Assembly (NCBI GenBank): GCA_013287135.1
Contig: JABDEK010000021.1
Location: forward strand, 1-51,218
Length of the DNA: 51,218 nt
Source: Acidobacteriota bacterium
GTDB lineage: Bacteria > Acidobacteriota > Terriglobia > Acidiferrales > UBA7541
Reading direction: 5' to 3'
Shown here: positions 8,286 through 17,769 of the stretch, piece after piece
Layout: each line of letters begins with the position of its first letter
Numbering within the stretch: the first letter of the stretch is position 1
Translations under genes and position numbers: made by a program
Notes under the pieces: model-generated
Database searches by the model: none
What the model was told of the DNA's origin: nothing
The model's input: the letters and a program-made list of their open reading frames with translations, nothing else

Positions 8286-11200
8286 AGTACGTCGAGCTAC
8301 ATTCCGCTTCCGCATTCAGTTTCCTCGAAGGTGCTTCGCGCCCGGAAGACCTGGTTTCTCGCGCGAAGGACCTGGAACAGCCAGCCATTGCGTTGGTTGA
8401 CCGCGACGGTCTTTACGGTGCTCCACGATTGCATATGGCGGCAAAGTCCGTAGGGATTCAGCCTCACGTCGGCGCCGAAATTTCCGTAGAAGATTTTGGA
8501 AACCTGGCAAGGCAGCCGTCGTGGATGCCGAATTCCTTTCCCGCAAGGCCAGTACGATTGCCCCTGCTCGTTAAAAGCCGGACGGGATACCAGAACCTCT
8601 GTCGTCTCATGACGCGTTACAAATTGCGCGAAAAAGAAAAAGGAACAGGAACGGCGACGCTTGACGAAGTCGCGGAGCACGCCGAAGGTCTGGTGTGTTT
8701 GACGGGCGGCGCGGAAGGCGTGCTTGCGGCCTCGCTTTCAAACAAGGGTTTCGAAGAAGCAGGACAGAACATTGAACTGCTGGCGACGATATTCGGCAGA
8801 AAGAATGTTTATGTCGAATTGCAGCGACACTGTGACATTGCCGAAGAGCGACGCAATCAGGCGGCAGTGCGGATTGCCGAAACGCTAGGCCTGCCGCTCC
8901 TCGCGACGAATGGGGTCCGCTATGCAACTCTCGCTGAGCGAGAAATTCTTGATGTGTTTACCTGCATTCGGAATCACTGCAAGCTCGAAACCGCGGGCCG
9001 GCTGCTTGAGCGGAACGACGAGCGCTATCTACGTTCGACAGAAGAGATGGTCCAGCTCTTTTCGGATTTGCCCGAAGCGATTCACAACACCCTCGAACTC
9101 TCCGCGAGACTTGAATACACACTGGCCGATCTGGGATACGAATTTCCGTGCTATCCCGTTCCCGAGGGAGAAACGATGGATTCGTTTCTTCGCAAGCGCA
9201 CGGAAGAAGGCTTTCAAAACCGGTATGGCGCTAAACGGGACGATGATCTGTTTGAACGCGCCAAGCGCCAGGTAGAGCGCGAATTGGCGCTGATCGAAAA
9301 ACTGCATCTGGCCGGGTATTTCTTGATCGTCTGGGACATCATTCGATTTTGCCGCGAACAGAAAATCCTCGTGCAGGGTCGCGGTTCGGCTGCAAACAGC
9401 GCGGTTTGCTATTCCCTCGGAATCACGGCGGTCGATCCGGTTGGGATGAAACTGCTCTTTGAGCGTTTTCTCTCGGAGGAACGCGGCGAGTGGCCGGACA
9501 TCGACCTCGACCTACCAAGCGGCGACCAAAGAGAGAAGGCGATTCAGTACGTGTATCAAAGGTATGGACAGCTCGGCGCCGCAATGACGGCGAACGTCAT
9601 TACTTATCGTGACCGCTCGGCTGCGCGAGAGGTGGGCAAAGCGCTTGGATTCGATCAAGACACGCTCGACCAGCTTTCGAGCGTGGTGAACAGCGGAGAA
9701 TGGCGCGGTCCATCAGACAATTTTGAAAATCACTTTCAGCAGGTGGGCTTCGACCTGAACCATCCTCGGATTCGAAAGTACTGGGAGCTGTGCGAACGCA
9801 TTCAGGATCTGCCAAGACACTTGGGCCAACATTCTGGTGGCATGGTCGTTTGTCAGGGGCAACTTGATTCAGTTGTTCCACTCGAACCAGCAACGATGCC
9901 GGGGCGTGTCGTCGTGCAATGGGATAAGGACGATTGCGCAGACATGGGTATCATCAAGATCGATTTGCTGGGACTCGGCATGATGGCCGTGCTCGAAGAG
10001 TGCTTGGAACTCATTCCCAAGCACTACGGCACACCCGTTGACCTAGCGCAACTTCCTCCCGACGATCCTCCGGTCTATGAAACCTTGCGCAAGGCGGACA
10101 CGGTTGGAATGTTCCAAGTGGAAAGCCGCGCGCAGATGGCGTCGCTGCCGCGCAATGCTCCAGTGAAGTTCTACGATCTCGTGGTACAGGTAGCCATCAT
10201 TCGGCCCGGCCCGATTGTGGGAAAGATGATGCATCCCTACATGAATCGGCGGCAAGGCAAAGAGCCGGTCAACTACGCGCATCCTTCGCTCGAACCGATT
10301 TTGGAGCGAACTCTGGGAGTGCCACTGTTTCAGGAACAACTGCTGCGCATCGCAATGGTGGCGGCGAACTTCACAGGTGGTGAAGCGGAAGAGCTGCGAA
10401 GAGCGATGGGTTTCAAGCGTTCGGAAGAACGTATGAAAAAAATCGAAGCGAAGCTGCTGAGCGGAATGACCAAGAACGGATTCAGTCGCGAAACACAGGA
10501 AGAGATCATCACGCAAATTACTTCCTTCGCGCGCTATGGGTTTCCAGAATCGCACGCGGCGAGTTTCGCCCTGATCGCGTATGCCAGCGCGTATTTGAAA
10601 CAGCACTATCTGGCTGCGTTCACCGCAGCACTGCTAAACAATCAGCCGATGGGCTTTTATAGCCCGGCAGTGCTGGTACATGATGCGCAGTTGCATGGCC
10701 TGCGAGTGAAACCAATTAACGCCCTACATTCCGAATGGAACTGCACCATCGAGCACACGATGAAGGAGGACAAGGATATTCCGTGTCTGCGCATCGGGTT
10801 CCGCTACGTCCGGGGGCTGAGGCAAACGGCCGCGGACAAGATTGTGTCGGAGAGGCAGAAGCGCCCGTTCGAGGGGATTGACGATCTGGTGCGCCGTGTC
10901 CCGGAACTGCAGAAAGCCGAGTTGGTAACGCTCAGCGAGATTGGTGCGCTGAACTCTCTTGGAAGCGGAGTGCATCGAAGAGCTGCCCTGTGGCAAGTGG
11001 AACGCGCGGCCCGGCCTGCCGGCCCGTTGCTCGATGCGATTCCGGAGCAAATGGAATTGTCTCCACTGCGTCAGATGACGGACGAAGAGCGCCTTGTTGC
11101 GGATTTTCACGGGTCGGGCATGAGCACTGGCCCGCATCCGATGACGTATTGCCGGGAGGCTCTGTCCAAGCTGCAAGTAAAACGAGCATGTGATTTGCCT

Positions 11201-11491
11201 CGGGTGCCAGACGGGCAATACACGCGGGTAGCAGGATGCGTAATCGCTCGGCAGCGTCCGGGGACAGCGAAGGGCTTCGTCTTTTTGAGTCTGGAGGATG
11301 AGACAGGAATTTCGAACGTGATTGTGAATCCTGACCTTTACGAGAAATACCGCGTAGTGATCAACCGTGAGAAATTCCTTCGGGTTGAAGGCGTCCTGCA
11401 GAATCAGGATCACACCATATCCATCAAGGCTTCCCGAGTGCTACCCATTTCGATTACGGCTGCCGAGACGCAGTCTCATGATTTTCACTAG
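8282..11491 (+). CDS. dnaE2: DnaE2/ImuC error-prone DNA polymerase III alpha subunit
   Basis: 1069 residues, TTG start overlapping imuB by 4 nt. N-terminal PHP domain (YVELHSASAFSFLEGAS), polymerase III alpha palm with the catalytic aspartates in PDIDLDLPSGDQ near residue 405, the finger region FARYGFPESHAASFA, and a C-terminal OB domain (RVAGCVIARQRPGTAKGFVF). The length (~1,070) and short C terminus fit DnaE2 rather than replicative DnaE1. With ImuA and ImuB it performs damage-induced mutagenic synthesis. The full three-gene cassette is intact and reads as one operon. Confidence 0.95.
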   Translation: MKYVELHSASAFSFLEGASRPEDLVSRAKDLEQPAIALVDRDGLYGAPRLHMAAKSVGIQPHVGAEISVEDFGNLARQPSWMPNSFPARPVRLPLLVKSRTGYQNLCRLMTRYKLREKEKGTGTATLDEVAEHAEGLVCLTGGAEGVLAASLSNKGFEEAGQNIELLATIFGRKNVYVELQRHCDIAEERRNQAAVRIAETLGLPLLATNGVRYATLAEREILDVFTCIRNHCKLETAGRLLERNDERYLRSTEEMVQLFSDLPEAIHNTLELSARLEYTLADLGYEFPCYPVPEGETMDSFLRKRTEEGFQNRYGAKRDDDLFERAKRQVERELALIEKLHLAGYFLIVWDIIRFCREQKILVQGRGSAANSAVCYSLGITAVDPVGMKLLFERFLSEERGEWPDIDLDLPSGDQREKAIQYVYQRYGQLGAAMTANVITYRDRSAAREVGKALGFDQDTLDQLSSVVNSGEWRGPSDNFENHFQQVGFDLNHPRIRKYWELCERIQDLPRHLGQHSGGMVVCQGQLDSVVPLEPATMPGRVVVQWDKDDCADMGIIKIDLLGLGMMAVLEECLELIPKHYGTPVDLAQLPPDDPPVYETLRKADTVGMFQVESRAQMASLPRNAPVKFYDLVVQVAIIRPGPIVGKMMHPYMNRRQGKEPVNYAHPSLEPILERTLGVPLFQEQLLRIAMVAANFTGGEAEELRRAMGFKRSEERMKKIEAKLLSGMTKNGFSRETQEEIITQITSFARYGFPESHAASFALIAYASAYLKQHYLAAFTAALLNNQPMGFYSPAVLVHDAQLHGLRVKPINALHSEWNCTIEHTMKEDKDIPCLRIGFRYVRGLRQTAADKIVSERQKRPFEGIDDLVRRVPELQKAELVTLSEIGALNSLGSGVHRRAALWQVERAARPAGPLLDAIPEQMELSPLRQMTDEERLVADFHGSGMSTGPHPMTYCREALSKLQVKRACDLPRVPDGQYTRVAGCVIARQRPGTAKGFVFLSLEDETGISNVIVNPDLYEKYRVVINREKFLRVEGVLQNQDHTISIKASRVLPISITAAETQSHDFH

Positions 11492-11730
11492 TACTGGGCG
11501 AGCTGGCGCAAATGCGTTCAGGAGCCGCCCTGCCTCGTGAAGTCGGCGCCGCAGAAGAGTTCACCGCCTCGGCGCCCCCTGTCAGAACCGCGTTTCGGCC
11601 AACAAGCTCCGCTCGCCGCCTTTTGCAGTTTTCTTTTCTGTTTCACGGACGAATCGTGTAACGGACTTATCCAAGATAGACAACTACATATTGGATGGGG
11701 GAGGAAATCGGGTTTTTGAAATCGGAAAGC

Positions 11731-11760
11731 TTGGGGCACCCAGTCCGCTGGGTGCCCCAA
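11731..11760. repeat. Perfect 13-bp inverted repeat
   Basis: TTGGGGCACCCAG and its exact reverse complement are separated by TCCG. There is no T-run on either side, so it is not a standard terminator. It lies 6 nt before the tRNA-like sequence, downstream of dnaE2. Confidence 0.85.
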
Positions 11761-11766
11761 TCCGTG

Positions 11767-11840
11767 GCGACCGTAGCTCAATGGAGAGCAATCCGTCGGT
11801 GCCGGATGCGTGGGGGTAGCCAATCCCCTCGGTCGCCCCA
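11767..11840 (+). tRNA. Degenerate tRNA-like sequence (probable tRNA pseudogene)
   Basis: Acceptor arms GCGACCG / CGGTCGC pair over 7 bp (8 with the preceding G at 11766 against the following C), then U8-A9, a D-arm GCTC-AATGGA-GAGC, an anticodon stem ATCCG / CGGAT, and a terminal CCA. The extra G opposite C73 is a histidine-tRNA feature. The anticodon loop TCGGTGC lacks U33 and would present GGT in the normal register. The T-arm GGGGG-TAGCCAAT-CCCCT has an 8-nt loop and no TTC motif. It therefore resembles a tRNA in outline but would not be a standard working tRNA: a decayed copy or a tRNA-mimic RNA. Confidence 0.45.
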
Positions 11841-12165
11841 ACAAAGCACCTGCAGGAAGCGGCTATCTTCCCCAGGAATGAAGCCTGGCGAAACTGGGTT
11901 CAGGCCTCGGAACTGATTGTCGGCCTGAAGAACGAGAAAGTCAAAGGTGGAGCGATGGCTAGCGGGATACAGAATGAACGTTCCGGCAGATGGAACACGC
12001 TACCGGTGCCCTCTTACGTTCCGGGTGAAAAGGGGCCCGAGTTGAAAAACTAAACGCTGCGAGAATAGCTTGTCACAAATTTTCGAGAAGTTGACAATAC
12101 CTAGGTGGGCCAGTTCTACCGGACAGAATTGCGGCGGCCGCAGATCCAGGTGAATCAAGTCCGAG

Positions 12166-12783
12166 ATGCCGAATCCTTGGCCGAAGTATCTCGAGGAATT
12201 TGGGTCGATCCTGGCGAGACCAAGGAAGTTCTGGTCCGAGGGCGAAAGTGTCGGTGTCTGGAATTCACTGGCGAGAGGCCCGGTGGGCCGCGCGCTGCTC
12301 AAGTATGCCTATCGTCAACTACGGAATGAGGACGATGCCGAGGAAGTTCTCCAAACCTGCTTGCTCGAGCTGTCGGCGAGCAAGACCTACGACCCCCAAG
12401 GGGGCGGGCCGGGGGCGTTCCGGAAATGGGTTTACGGCTGTCTGCACAACCACATCTGCAGATTTTTCCGGTTACACGCGAAAGAACGCGAATTGGCGGC
12501 GGCTGCGGTTATCGCAAATGATAAGGCGGCTGGGGATTGGTCGGATAAAGGTCAGGGCGCCCGGCGGATCGAAGAAAACCTGAACCAAAACTCACTACTG
12601 GCCATGGTAGGTAGCTTGCCTCCGAGGCCCCGGGAAGCGGTTACCCGGCGACTTAGAGGAGAGTCCGACGCACAAATCGGCCTGGCTATGGGAATTACTC
12701 CGCTCAATGTGCGGCAGATTGTGTCTCGCGCAACCCGTGACATTCGAAAACGGTTTGGTATCTCCAACCTTCCGGCATCTTGA
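12166..12783 (+). CDS. ECF-type RNA polymerase sigma factor
   Basis: 205 residues. Sigma region 2 is visible as LLKYAYRQLRNEDDAEEVLQ (about residues 44-63) and region 4 as a helix-turn-helix near the end (LPPRPREAVTRRL, DAQIGLAMGITPLNVRQIV). The spacer between the two is alanine-rich. It is followed after 10 nt by the phosphoribosyltransferase-like gene on the same strand, so the two are probably co-transcribed and functionally linked. No anti-sigma factor is present. The ATG at 12166 is preferred; an ATG at 12105 is in another frame. Confidence 0.75.
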   Translation: MPNPWPKYLEEFGSILARPRKFWSEGESVGVWNSLARGPVGRALLKYAYRQLRNEDDAEEVLQTCLLELSASKTYDPQGGGPGAFRKWVYGCLHNHICRFFRLHAKERELAAAAVIANDKAAGDWSDKGQGARRIEENLNQNSLLAMVGSLPPRPREAVTRRLRGESDAQIGLAMGITPLNVRQIVSRATRDIRKRFGISNLPAS

Positions 12784-12793
12784 GGACACGACG

Positions 12794-15388
12794 ATGACTT
12801 CTGGCACTTTGCATGAGGAAAAGGTAGTGAGGCGGAAATGGTCAGAGATCCGTGCAGGATTGGGCGCTATCGTTGAATTCGGCTCTCGGTTAGCCCACAG
12901 ATACCCGTCGCTCGATTTTGAAGCGCCATCCGTCCTTAAACCGGACCATTTGCGGAGCGAGAGTACTCTGCGTTGGCGGTCTTCGGTTGGCTCGGTTGCG
13001 TGGGTCAAAAATTCCCAGCGGGCTCTGACCATTGCTGTTCAACTGCCTCCTGCGGAGCGCCCTGGACGTCTGATTTTCTGGGCCATCTTAGATTCCACTA
13101 ACGCAGACAACGGTCTTTTTGGCGTCATGGTTGGTAGGCCTCACGAAACGAATGCTGTCGGCAAGACCGTACGGGCAGCTGATCCTAAGTTCGGCGGGGA
13201 CAGCCTGTGTGTTCTTTTCGCGGCGGATCTTGGACGCGCCGCCGACGAGGACGTATTGTGCCTATTGGCCAAAGGCTTGTCTGAAGCCGCTATGGACGAA
13301 GACCGAGACGCATGGGTGACTTGGCTTTGGAGCGAAGCGTCGCGCGGCCACCTGAAGACGACATATATCAAGAGATTGATTTCGAAGGTTTTGGGGAAGC
13401 ATACAGCAAGGTGCTCGGAGCGGGTAGCGGACGATGACCAGCTAGATATTCTAAAGGCCCTCTCAGCCGTAGGCGTCTTCGAGCGTGGCGCCGACTACCA
13501 TCTACCCTCGGGAATGCACGCTGCGGCTCATGTGAACTTGGGAACGGCCTGCGGACATCCGGGTCTGGTTCACAGAATCGCGCAGCGTGTTGCCCAAATG
13601 GTAGAGCGAAGTGATTACGACACTATCGTCAGTACCGGTTGGCCTGCCGCGATGATTGCCAGAGAGGTCATTCGCTTGCGGCCGATGACACGGGCTGGAG
13701 TAGTCCGACACAGCGAATACGAGGGGCTTCAGCCTTTGCCCCTGACGCCCGCGCCGCCGGGTGGTCGGGTGGTCATCCTCACGGACGTCGTCGTGACTGG
13801 CGAACTCGTGAGGCGCGTCTCAGGGGTCATCAAGACGGCGGGAGCCGTGGTTACTGACGTGATTTCGATTGTTGACGGTAGCGGTTCTTCGGGGCGAAGC
13901 CTTGCGTTGCGAATCAGAGCCGTTTGCGAGTATGACGTCCACGCAGTTCCTGCGACTTCGTGCCAACGCTGTGACGACCTAGAGCCGATGGAGTTTAATC
14001 CAGTCGCTTGTTGTATGACGTCTAAAAAGACGAAAGCGCGTAGCCCCCAGGAATTCCTGAACGAAAACCGTGAGGCGGCCGATTTCTGGAAGCAGATTGA
14101 CACCGCGAAGGCTTACGAACACCACCGGATGGAAGGAAACACTCACTATCTGTCGTTCATAGACACTGCCAAATTAGTGACTCATGAGACGGTCGGACCT
14201 ATGATTGTGGGAAAGCTCCTTGCACGCCTGCCGCAGCTGATTGGGATTCCTGACGTCATATTGTTCCCGGCAGCTCCAGCGCGCTCGCGGCTCCTCGCTG
14301 AAACCCTTCGTCGGGGAGTTGTAGCCACTGGTCTTCTCTGGCCTCCCAATATGGTTGCCGCAAGGCAGACTGAGGGCAGATTCTTAATCAGCGCTGACGA
14401 CGCTCAAATTGTCAAAGGCTCAAAGGTTCTTCTTGTCGATACCGCTGTAGCGTCTGGTTCGACCGTGGAGGGACTCAGTGATTTGGCGAACAGCGCTGGT
14501 GCTGCTTCTGTCGCAGCCATGGTGATTGTCAGTCGTGTGAGTGATAGTCAGGAGGCTGCCCTCTCCACTAGACTCGGTGGACGATTCTTTCGTCTTTACC
14601 AGCTTCCAATTCGGCCCCGAACAATTCCGGACGCGCTCCGACACTTTTGTCCTGTATGTCGTCGTCGCGAAGAGATAGAGAAAGCAGCCAACGAGTCAGC
14701 GTTCAGTCCTATACAAGAACTGCTAAGTGAGATTCGCTCTCGACGCGCCCGACGGCCTTCCGGCACCGGTTTGGTTGATTTGGCTGAGAAGCGGGAAAGA
14801 CAACTTCGCCTGACGGCCGAAGCTGAAGTACCTTTACTTGAGCATTGTCGACGTTCGACCGCAAGCGGTGTCACATTGCACTCGCTTCACGCGGCGATGA
14901 ACAATGGTATGGCTCCTTTGACGCTTCCAGAGATCTGTAACGACAGAATCCCGGCGGCGAGTCGGAGCGCAATGCTTGAGTATTTGGGAGCTGACGCTTG
15001 GGCATGGAGCGGCAGTACGTTGTTGGCAGATGCAAAGCGGCTACTAAACGAACGAGACTTAGACGAAGTCTGGACGCAATGTGCAGCGCTCCTCAATCGC
15101 GGTACCTGCGACTACTGGGTCGAAGCTCTGGAAAGTAGGCTAGCTGTCAGTGCGGGTACCCGCCGTCAGGAGTCGCGAAGTATATGGAATCGCCTTGCAT
15201 TTGAAGTCTATCGGCTCGTAAAACGCGATCCGTCCTGCCTCCCGGAAGTCAGTTCACGATTCCGCTCGATGCGTCGCACCTGCGCTGAGACGCCTGCGGA
15301 GGCCGGAATTATTCCAATAGTGGAAATGGTCCAGAGCTTGGCCGACTCCAAACCGGAGGCCATTATTGAGGATCCTGATGAGTCCTAA
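12794..15388 (+). CDS. Large protein with two phosphoribosyltransferase-like domains and CxxC motifs
   Basis: 864 residues from the ATG at 12794, 10 nt after the sigma-factor stop, with GAGG before it; longer starts would overlap the sigma gene. Two type-I PRTase-like cores are visible. The first is OPRT-like: HLPSGMHAAAHVNLG, then a PRPP-loop-like VVILTDVVVTGELVR near residue 326. The second has KVLLVDTAVASGSTVEG near residue 544. Each is followed 60-80 residues later by a cysteine pair (SCQRC; FCPVC), suggesting an internal duplication with zinc knuckles. Both loops have only one of the two usual acidic residues (TD; VDT), so catalysis is uncertain. The C-terminal 240 residues are unassigned. 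PRTase-like proteins occur in conflict and stress systems, but I cannot assign this one. Function unknown. Confidence 0.7.
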   Translation: MTSGTLHEEKVVRRKWSEIRAGLGAIVEFGSRLAHRYPSLDFEAPSVLKPDHLRSESTLRWRSSVGSVAWVKNSQRALTIAVQLPPAERPGRLIFWAILDSTNADNGLFGVMVGRPHETNAVGKTVRAADPKFGGDSLCVLFAADLGRAADEDVLCLLAKGLSEAAMDEDRDAWVTWLWSEASRGHLKTTYIKRLISKVLGKHTARCSERVADDDQLDILKALSAVGVFERGADYHLPSGMHAAAHVNLGTACGHPGLVHRIAQRVAQMVERSDYDTIVSTGWPAAMIAREVIRLRPMTRAGVVRHSEYEGLQPLPLTPAPPGGRVVILTDVVVTGELVRRVSGVIKTAGAVVTDVISIVDGSGSSGRSLALRIRAVCEYDVHAVPATSCQRCDDLEPMEFNPVACCMTSKKTKARSPQEFLNENREAADFWKQIDTAKAYEHHRMEGNTHYLSFIDTAKLVTHETVGPMIVGKLLARLPQLIGIPDVILFPAAPARSRLLAETLRRGVVATGLLWPPNMVAARQTEGRFLISADDAQIVKGSKVLLVDTAVASGSTVEGLSDLANSAGAASVAAMVIVSRVSDSQEAALSTRLGGRFFRLYQLPIRPRTIPDALRHFCPVCRRREEIEKAANESAFSPIQELLSEIRSRRARRPSGTGLVDLAEKRERQLRLTAEAEVPLLEHCRRSTASGVTLHSLHAAMNNGMAPLTLPEICNDRIPAASRSAMLEYLGADAWAWSGSTLLADAKRLLNERDLDEVWTQCAALLNRGTCDYWVEALESRLAVSAGTRRQESRSIWNRLAFEVYRLVKRDPSCLPEVSSRFRSMRRTCAETPAEAGIIPIVEMVQSLADSKPEAIIEDPDES

Positions 15389-15399
15389 CATATCTGGCT

Positions 15400-16467
15400 C
15401 TAGCTAAAGAGGGTCGGCTGAGCGGATGCATTCTCAGGGTCGCAAAAGTTGCTCAGGCCCACGCCAACGAGGCGGAACCGTTGCTGCGGGCTGAGGCCGA
15501 CACGTTCCCGCAATGACAGGGCGATATTTGTCAGCTCCTCGCAAGAAGAAGGGGGAATACCTGCGGTGTGGCTGCGAGTGAGAATCTTGAAGTCGCTGGT
15601 CTTCAGTTTCAATACGACGGTGCGAGCGATGCGTGATTCTTTGCGCGAGGCGGTCCATGTGTGCGCCGCAAGTTTTCGGATCATCGGCTCCAGCTCGGCC
15701 AGCAAGACATCGTGATCAAAAGTGTCCTCGGCGGATATGGATTGTGTTGGCCTGTCAGGGACTACCTCGCTGTTGTCGATTCCCCGAGCCAACTCGTAGA
15801 GACGCAGGCCATAGCGGCCGAAGCGGCCTTCGAGTGTCGGCAAATCCACTCGCCTCAGGTCGGCGATGGTTTGTACCTTAAGGTGCTTCAGTTTTTGTCT
15901 CGTGACTTTACCTACTCCGGGTAGGCGGTCAACGGGCAGCGGCAATAGAAACAAATCGATTTCTTCCGGTTGTATGACAAAGAGCCCATCCGGTTTTTTC
16001 CAGTCCGAAGCAATCTTCGCGAGGAATTTGTTCGATGCCACCCCTGCCGATGCCGTCAAACTCAGTTCTGAGCGGATCTGTTCGCGAATCTTGCGTGCCA
16101 CTCGTGTCGCGGTAGGCAAGCCAGTCTTGTTCTCCGAGACGTCGAGATAGGCTTCGTCCAGCGACAACGGTTCAATCAAGTCGGTATGGCGCTTGAAGAT
16201 TTCACGCACCTCGTTCGAGACCGCGCGATAGCGCGGAAAGTCCGGCGGCAGAAACACGGCGGTAGGGCAAAGGCGCTCGGCTCGAACAGCAGGCATCGCA
16301 GAACGCACACCGAACTTTCGCGCCTCATACGAAGCCGCGCACACTACGGAACGATTCCCGCGCCACGCGACAACGACAGGTCTGCCCTGGAGTTCTGGAT
16401 TGTCCCGCTGCTCCACGGACGCATAGAATGCGTCCATATCGACGTGAATGATCTTGCGAACCGGCAT
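15400..16467 (-). CDS. dinB: DNA polymerase IV (DinB), Y-family translesion polymerase
   Basis: 355 residues from the ATG at 16467 (MPVRKIIHVDMDAFYASVE); a TTG two codons upstream is less likely. Catalytic motifs DMDAFYASVE and SLDEAYLDVSE are intact, followed by helix-hairpin-helix (PVDRLPGVGKVTRQKL) and little-finger regions. It ends in AQPTLFS, whose QPTLF matches the beta-clamp-binding pentapeptide. Unlike ImuB in the same island it should be active. Converges on the PRTase-like gene from the other strand, with 11 nt between the two stops. Confidence 0.95.
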   Translation of the reverse strand: MPVRKIIHVDMDAFYASVEQRDNPELQGRPVVVAWRGNRSVVCAASYEARKFGVRSAMPAVRAERLCPTAVFLPPDFPRYRAVSNEVREIFKRHTDLIEPLSLDEAYLDVSENKTGLPTATRVARKIREQIRSELSLTASAGVASNKFLAKIASDWKKPDGLFVIQPEEIDLFLLPLPVDRLPGVGKVTRQKLKHLKVQTIADLRRVDLPTLEGRFGRYGLRLYELARGIDNSEVVPDRPTQSISAEDTFDHDVLLAELEPMIRKLAAHTWTASRKESRIARTVVLKLKTSDFKILTRSHTAGIPPSSCEELTNIALSLRERVGLSPQQRFRLVGVGLSNFCDPENASAQPTLFS

Positions 16468-16527
16468 TTGCAAACCATCTTATGCTGGAGTTCCAGTCGA
16501 GTGCGACCGCCGCTTGACAATAGAAAA

Positions 16528-16561
16528 GCCCGGAGGCATCCCACGACAGATGCCACCGGGC
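16528..16561 (-). terminator. Rho-independent terminator after WGR ligase gene
   Basis: Stem GCCCGGTGGCATC / GATGCCTCCGGGC with one internal mismatch and an 8-nt loop, followed on the minus strand by TTTTCTATT. It lies 32 nt after the WGR-ligase stop and ahead of dinB, so dinB is probably transcribed from its own promoter. Confidence 0.75.
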
Positions 16562-16592
16562 GTGTGTTTTGAGCAATAGACGGAATCGGATA

Positions 16593-17702
16593 TCAGGGTT
16601 CGGTTGGGTCGCAGTCGTTGGCTTTGACCTTTAGCTGGCTGACACGGCATTCGGCGATTTCGATGTCATCGCGTACCTTGCCGAAATACTTGGCCTGAAT
16701 GAGCTTACCGTCAGGTCCAGGATGGCAGTAGAGATACTGAACCTCAACAATTTCTCCTTCCTTCGGTAGCCGATAGCGGTCGGGCACTCCCACTGTCCCC
16801 ATGAATCGCTGCCGATTGTCATCCAAGAGATACACGGCGATGGAGCGGTGTCCGTCATTCGCCTTCTTCTCGGGCTTGGAGCCAACGAAGAAAGATGCTG
16901 TGACGACGAACTTGCATTTGAAGTGCTGTCCCGCTCGTCCGCCCGCGTAAACGGCGTTGCGGTTCTTGCATACGAATCCTTCGGCGTTCGCGCTGTGCAT
17001 CTTTTTCACGAAGTCGCGCTTGGCCTTCGTTGTCATGGCTGTTTCGCAGACTCGCAACACGTCGCTAACTCCGCGAAAGTGCTGGGTCAGTTGGACATAG
17101 CGGATTTCGTATGGTTGGATGCGCAAGTCCGTTTCGTTCACGGTGAGCAAGTCCCAGATGTAGAAGTGCGAATCAGTGATTTCGCCGTCAGCCAGGAAAC
17201 CCTGCGCCTGCACTCGGTCTAGCGATTCGGCAAGCCGAGAGTCGATAGGAATGATTTGACCGAGTTTGTTGATGCCGGAATATTTCCCCTCGGCCTTTTG
17301 AACTGCGAGACGCCGCCCGTCGAATTTCTGCTGGAACCACCACGCGGCATCCTGCGCCAATAGCAGCGCTTCTGGCCCCTCGATAGGAGTCAGCAACTCC
17401 GGGGTATGGCCGGAATGCTCCTTGGTGGCAGGTAATCCGACGGCAATTGCCTGATTGCCGTTTGCAGTGGCCTGCGCGATTTGATAGCCCTTGCCTGTTT
17501 TCTCTCGAAGGATGCGGTCATAAACTCGCTTCGCCTCCTCGTAGCTACTTCCACTTACCTTCACTTCGCTCTGCAAGGCGGAACCGCGCCGCCCCCACTG
17601 AGTTTGGACGGACCATTGGTCTTGGACGTTCTCCAACTGCAAGTGGTACACCTTGTCGGAACTGCCTTGCTGAAAATACAACTCTGCACGTTCTGGTTGC
17701 AT
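16593..17702 (-). CDS. WGR domain fused to ATP-dependent DNA/RNA ligase
   Basis: 369 residues from the ATG at 17702, which has a strong AAAGGAG ribosome site. Residues 1-75 are a WGR domain (LYFQQGSSDKVYHLQL; W36-G37-R38), a nucleic-acid-binding module known from PARPs. From about residue 105 a nucleotidyltransferase ligase core follows: motif I KFDGRR with the adenylated Lys126, motif III FLADGE, motif IV EGFVCKN, motif V FKCKF, then an OB-like tail. It would join nicked nucleic acid using ATP. The frame remains open upstream through the hairpin element to 17909, giving a possible N-terminal extension. Neighbouring LigD-type ligase and exonuclease suggest a repair module. Confidence 0.85.
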   Translation of the reverse strand: MQPERAELYFQQGSSDKVYHLQLENVQDQWSVQTQWGRRGSALQSEVKVSGSSYEEAKRVYDRILREKTGKGYQIAQATANGNQAIAVGLPATKEHSGHTPELLTPIEGPEALLLAQDAAWWFQQKFDGRRLAVQKAEGKYSGINKLGQIIPIDSRLAESLDRVQAQGFLADGEITDSHFYIWDLLTVNETDLRIQPYEIRYVQLTQHFRGVSDVLRVCETAMTTKAKRDFVKKMHSANAEGFVCKNRNAVYAGGRAGQHFKCKFVVTASFFVGSKPEKKANDGHRSIAVYLLDDNRQRFMGTVGVPDRYRLPKEGEIVEVQYLYCHPGPDGKLIQAKYFGKVRDDIEIAECRVSQLKVKANDCDPTEP

Positions 17703-17769
17703 TGTTCGCTCCTTTGCTTTGTGGGTTTTTGCCTTTTGCGCAGCGGCACTTTGCTGCACAAAAAACAAA

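Larger units (their letters stand above)
11492..12165 (+). other. Gap without protein gene, holding a palindrome and a tRNA-like sequence
   Basis: No convincing coding frame in these ~670 bases. It contains a perfect 13-bp inverted repeat (11731-11760), a tRNA-like stretch (11767-11840), and just before the sigma-factor gene an inverted repeat TTGTCA / TGACAA (12070-12075 and 12092-12097) with TTGACA that could be a promoter element. The remainder shows nothing I can name. Confidence 0.6.

Noticed and set aside
11731..11760. Palindrome as dnaE2 terminator
   Set aside because: It lies 240 nt after the stop and has no T-run on either strand.
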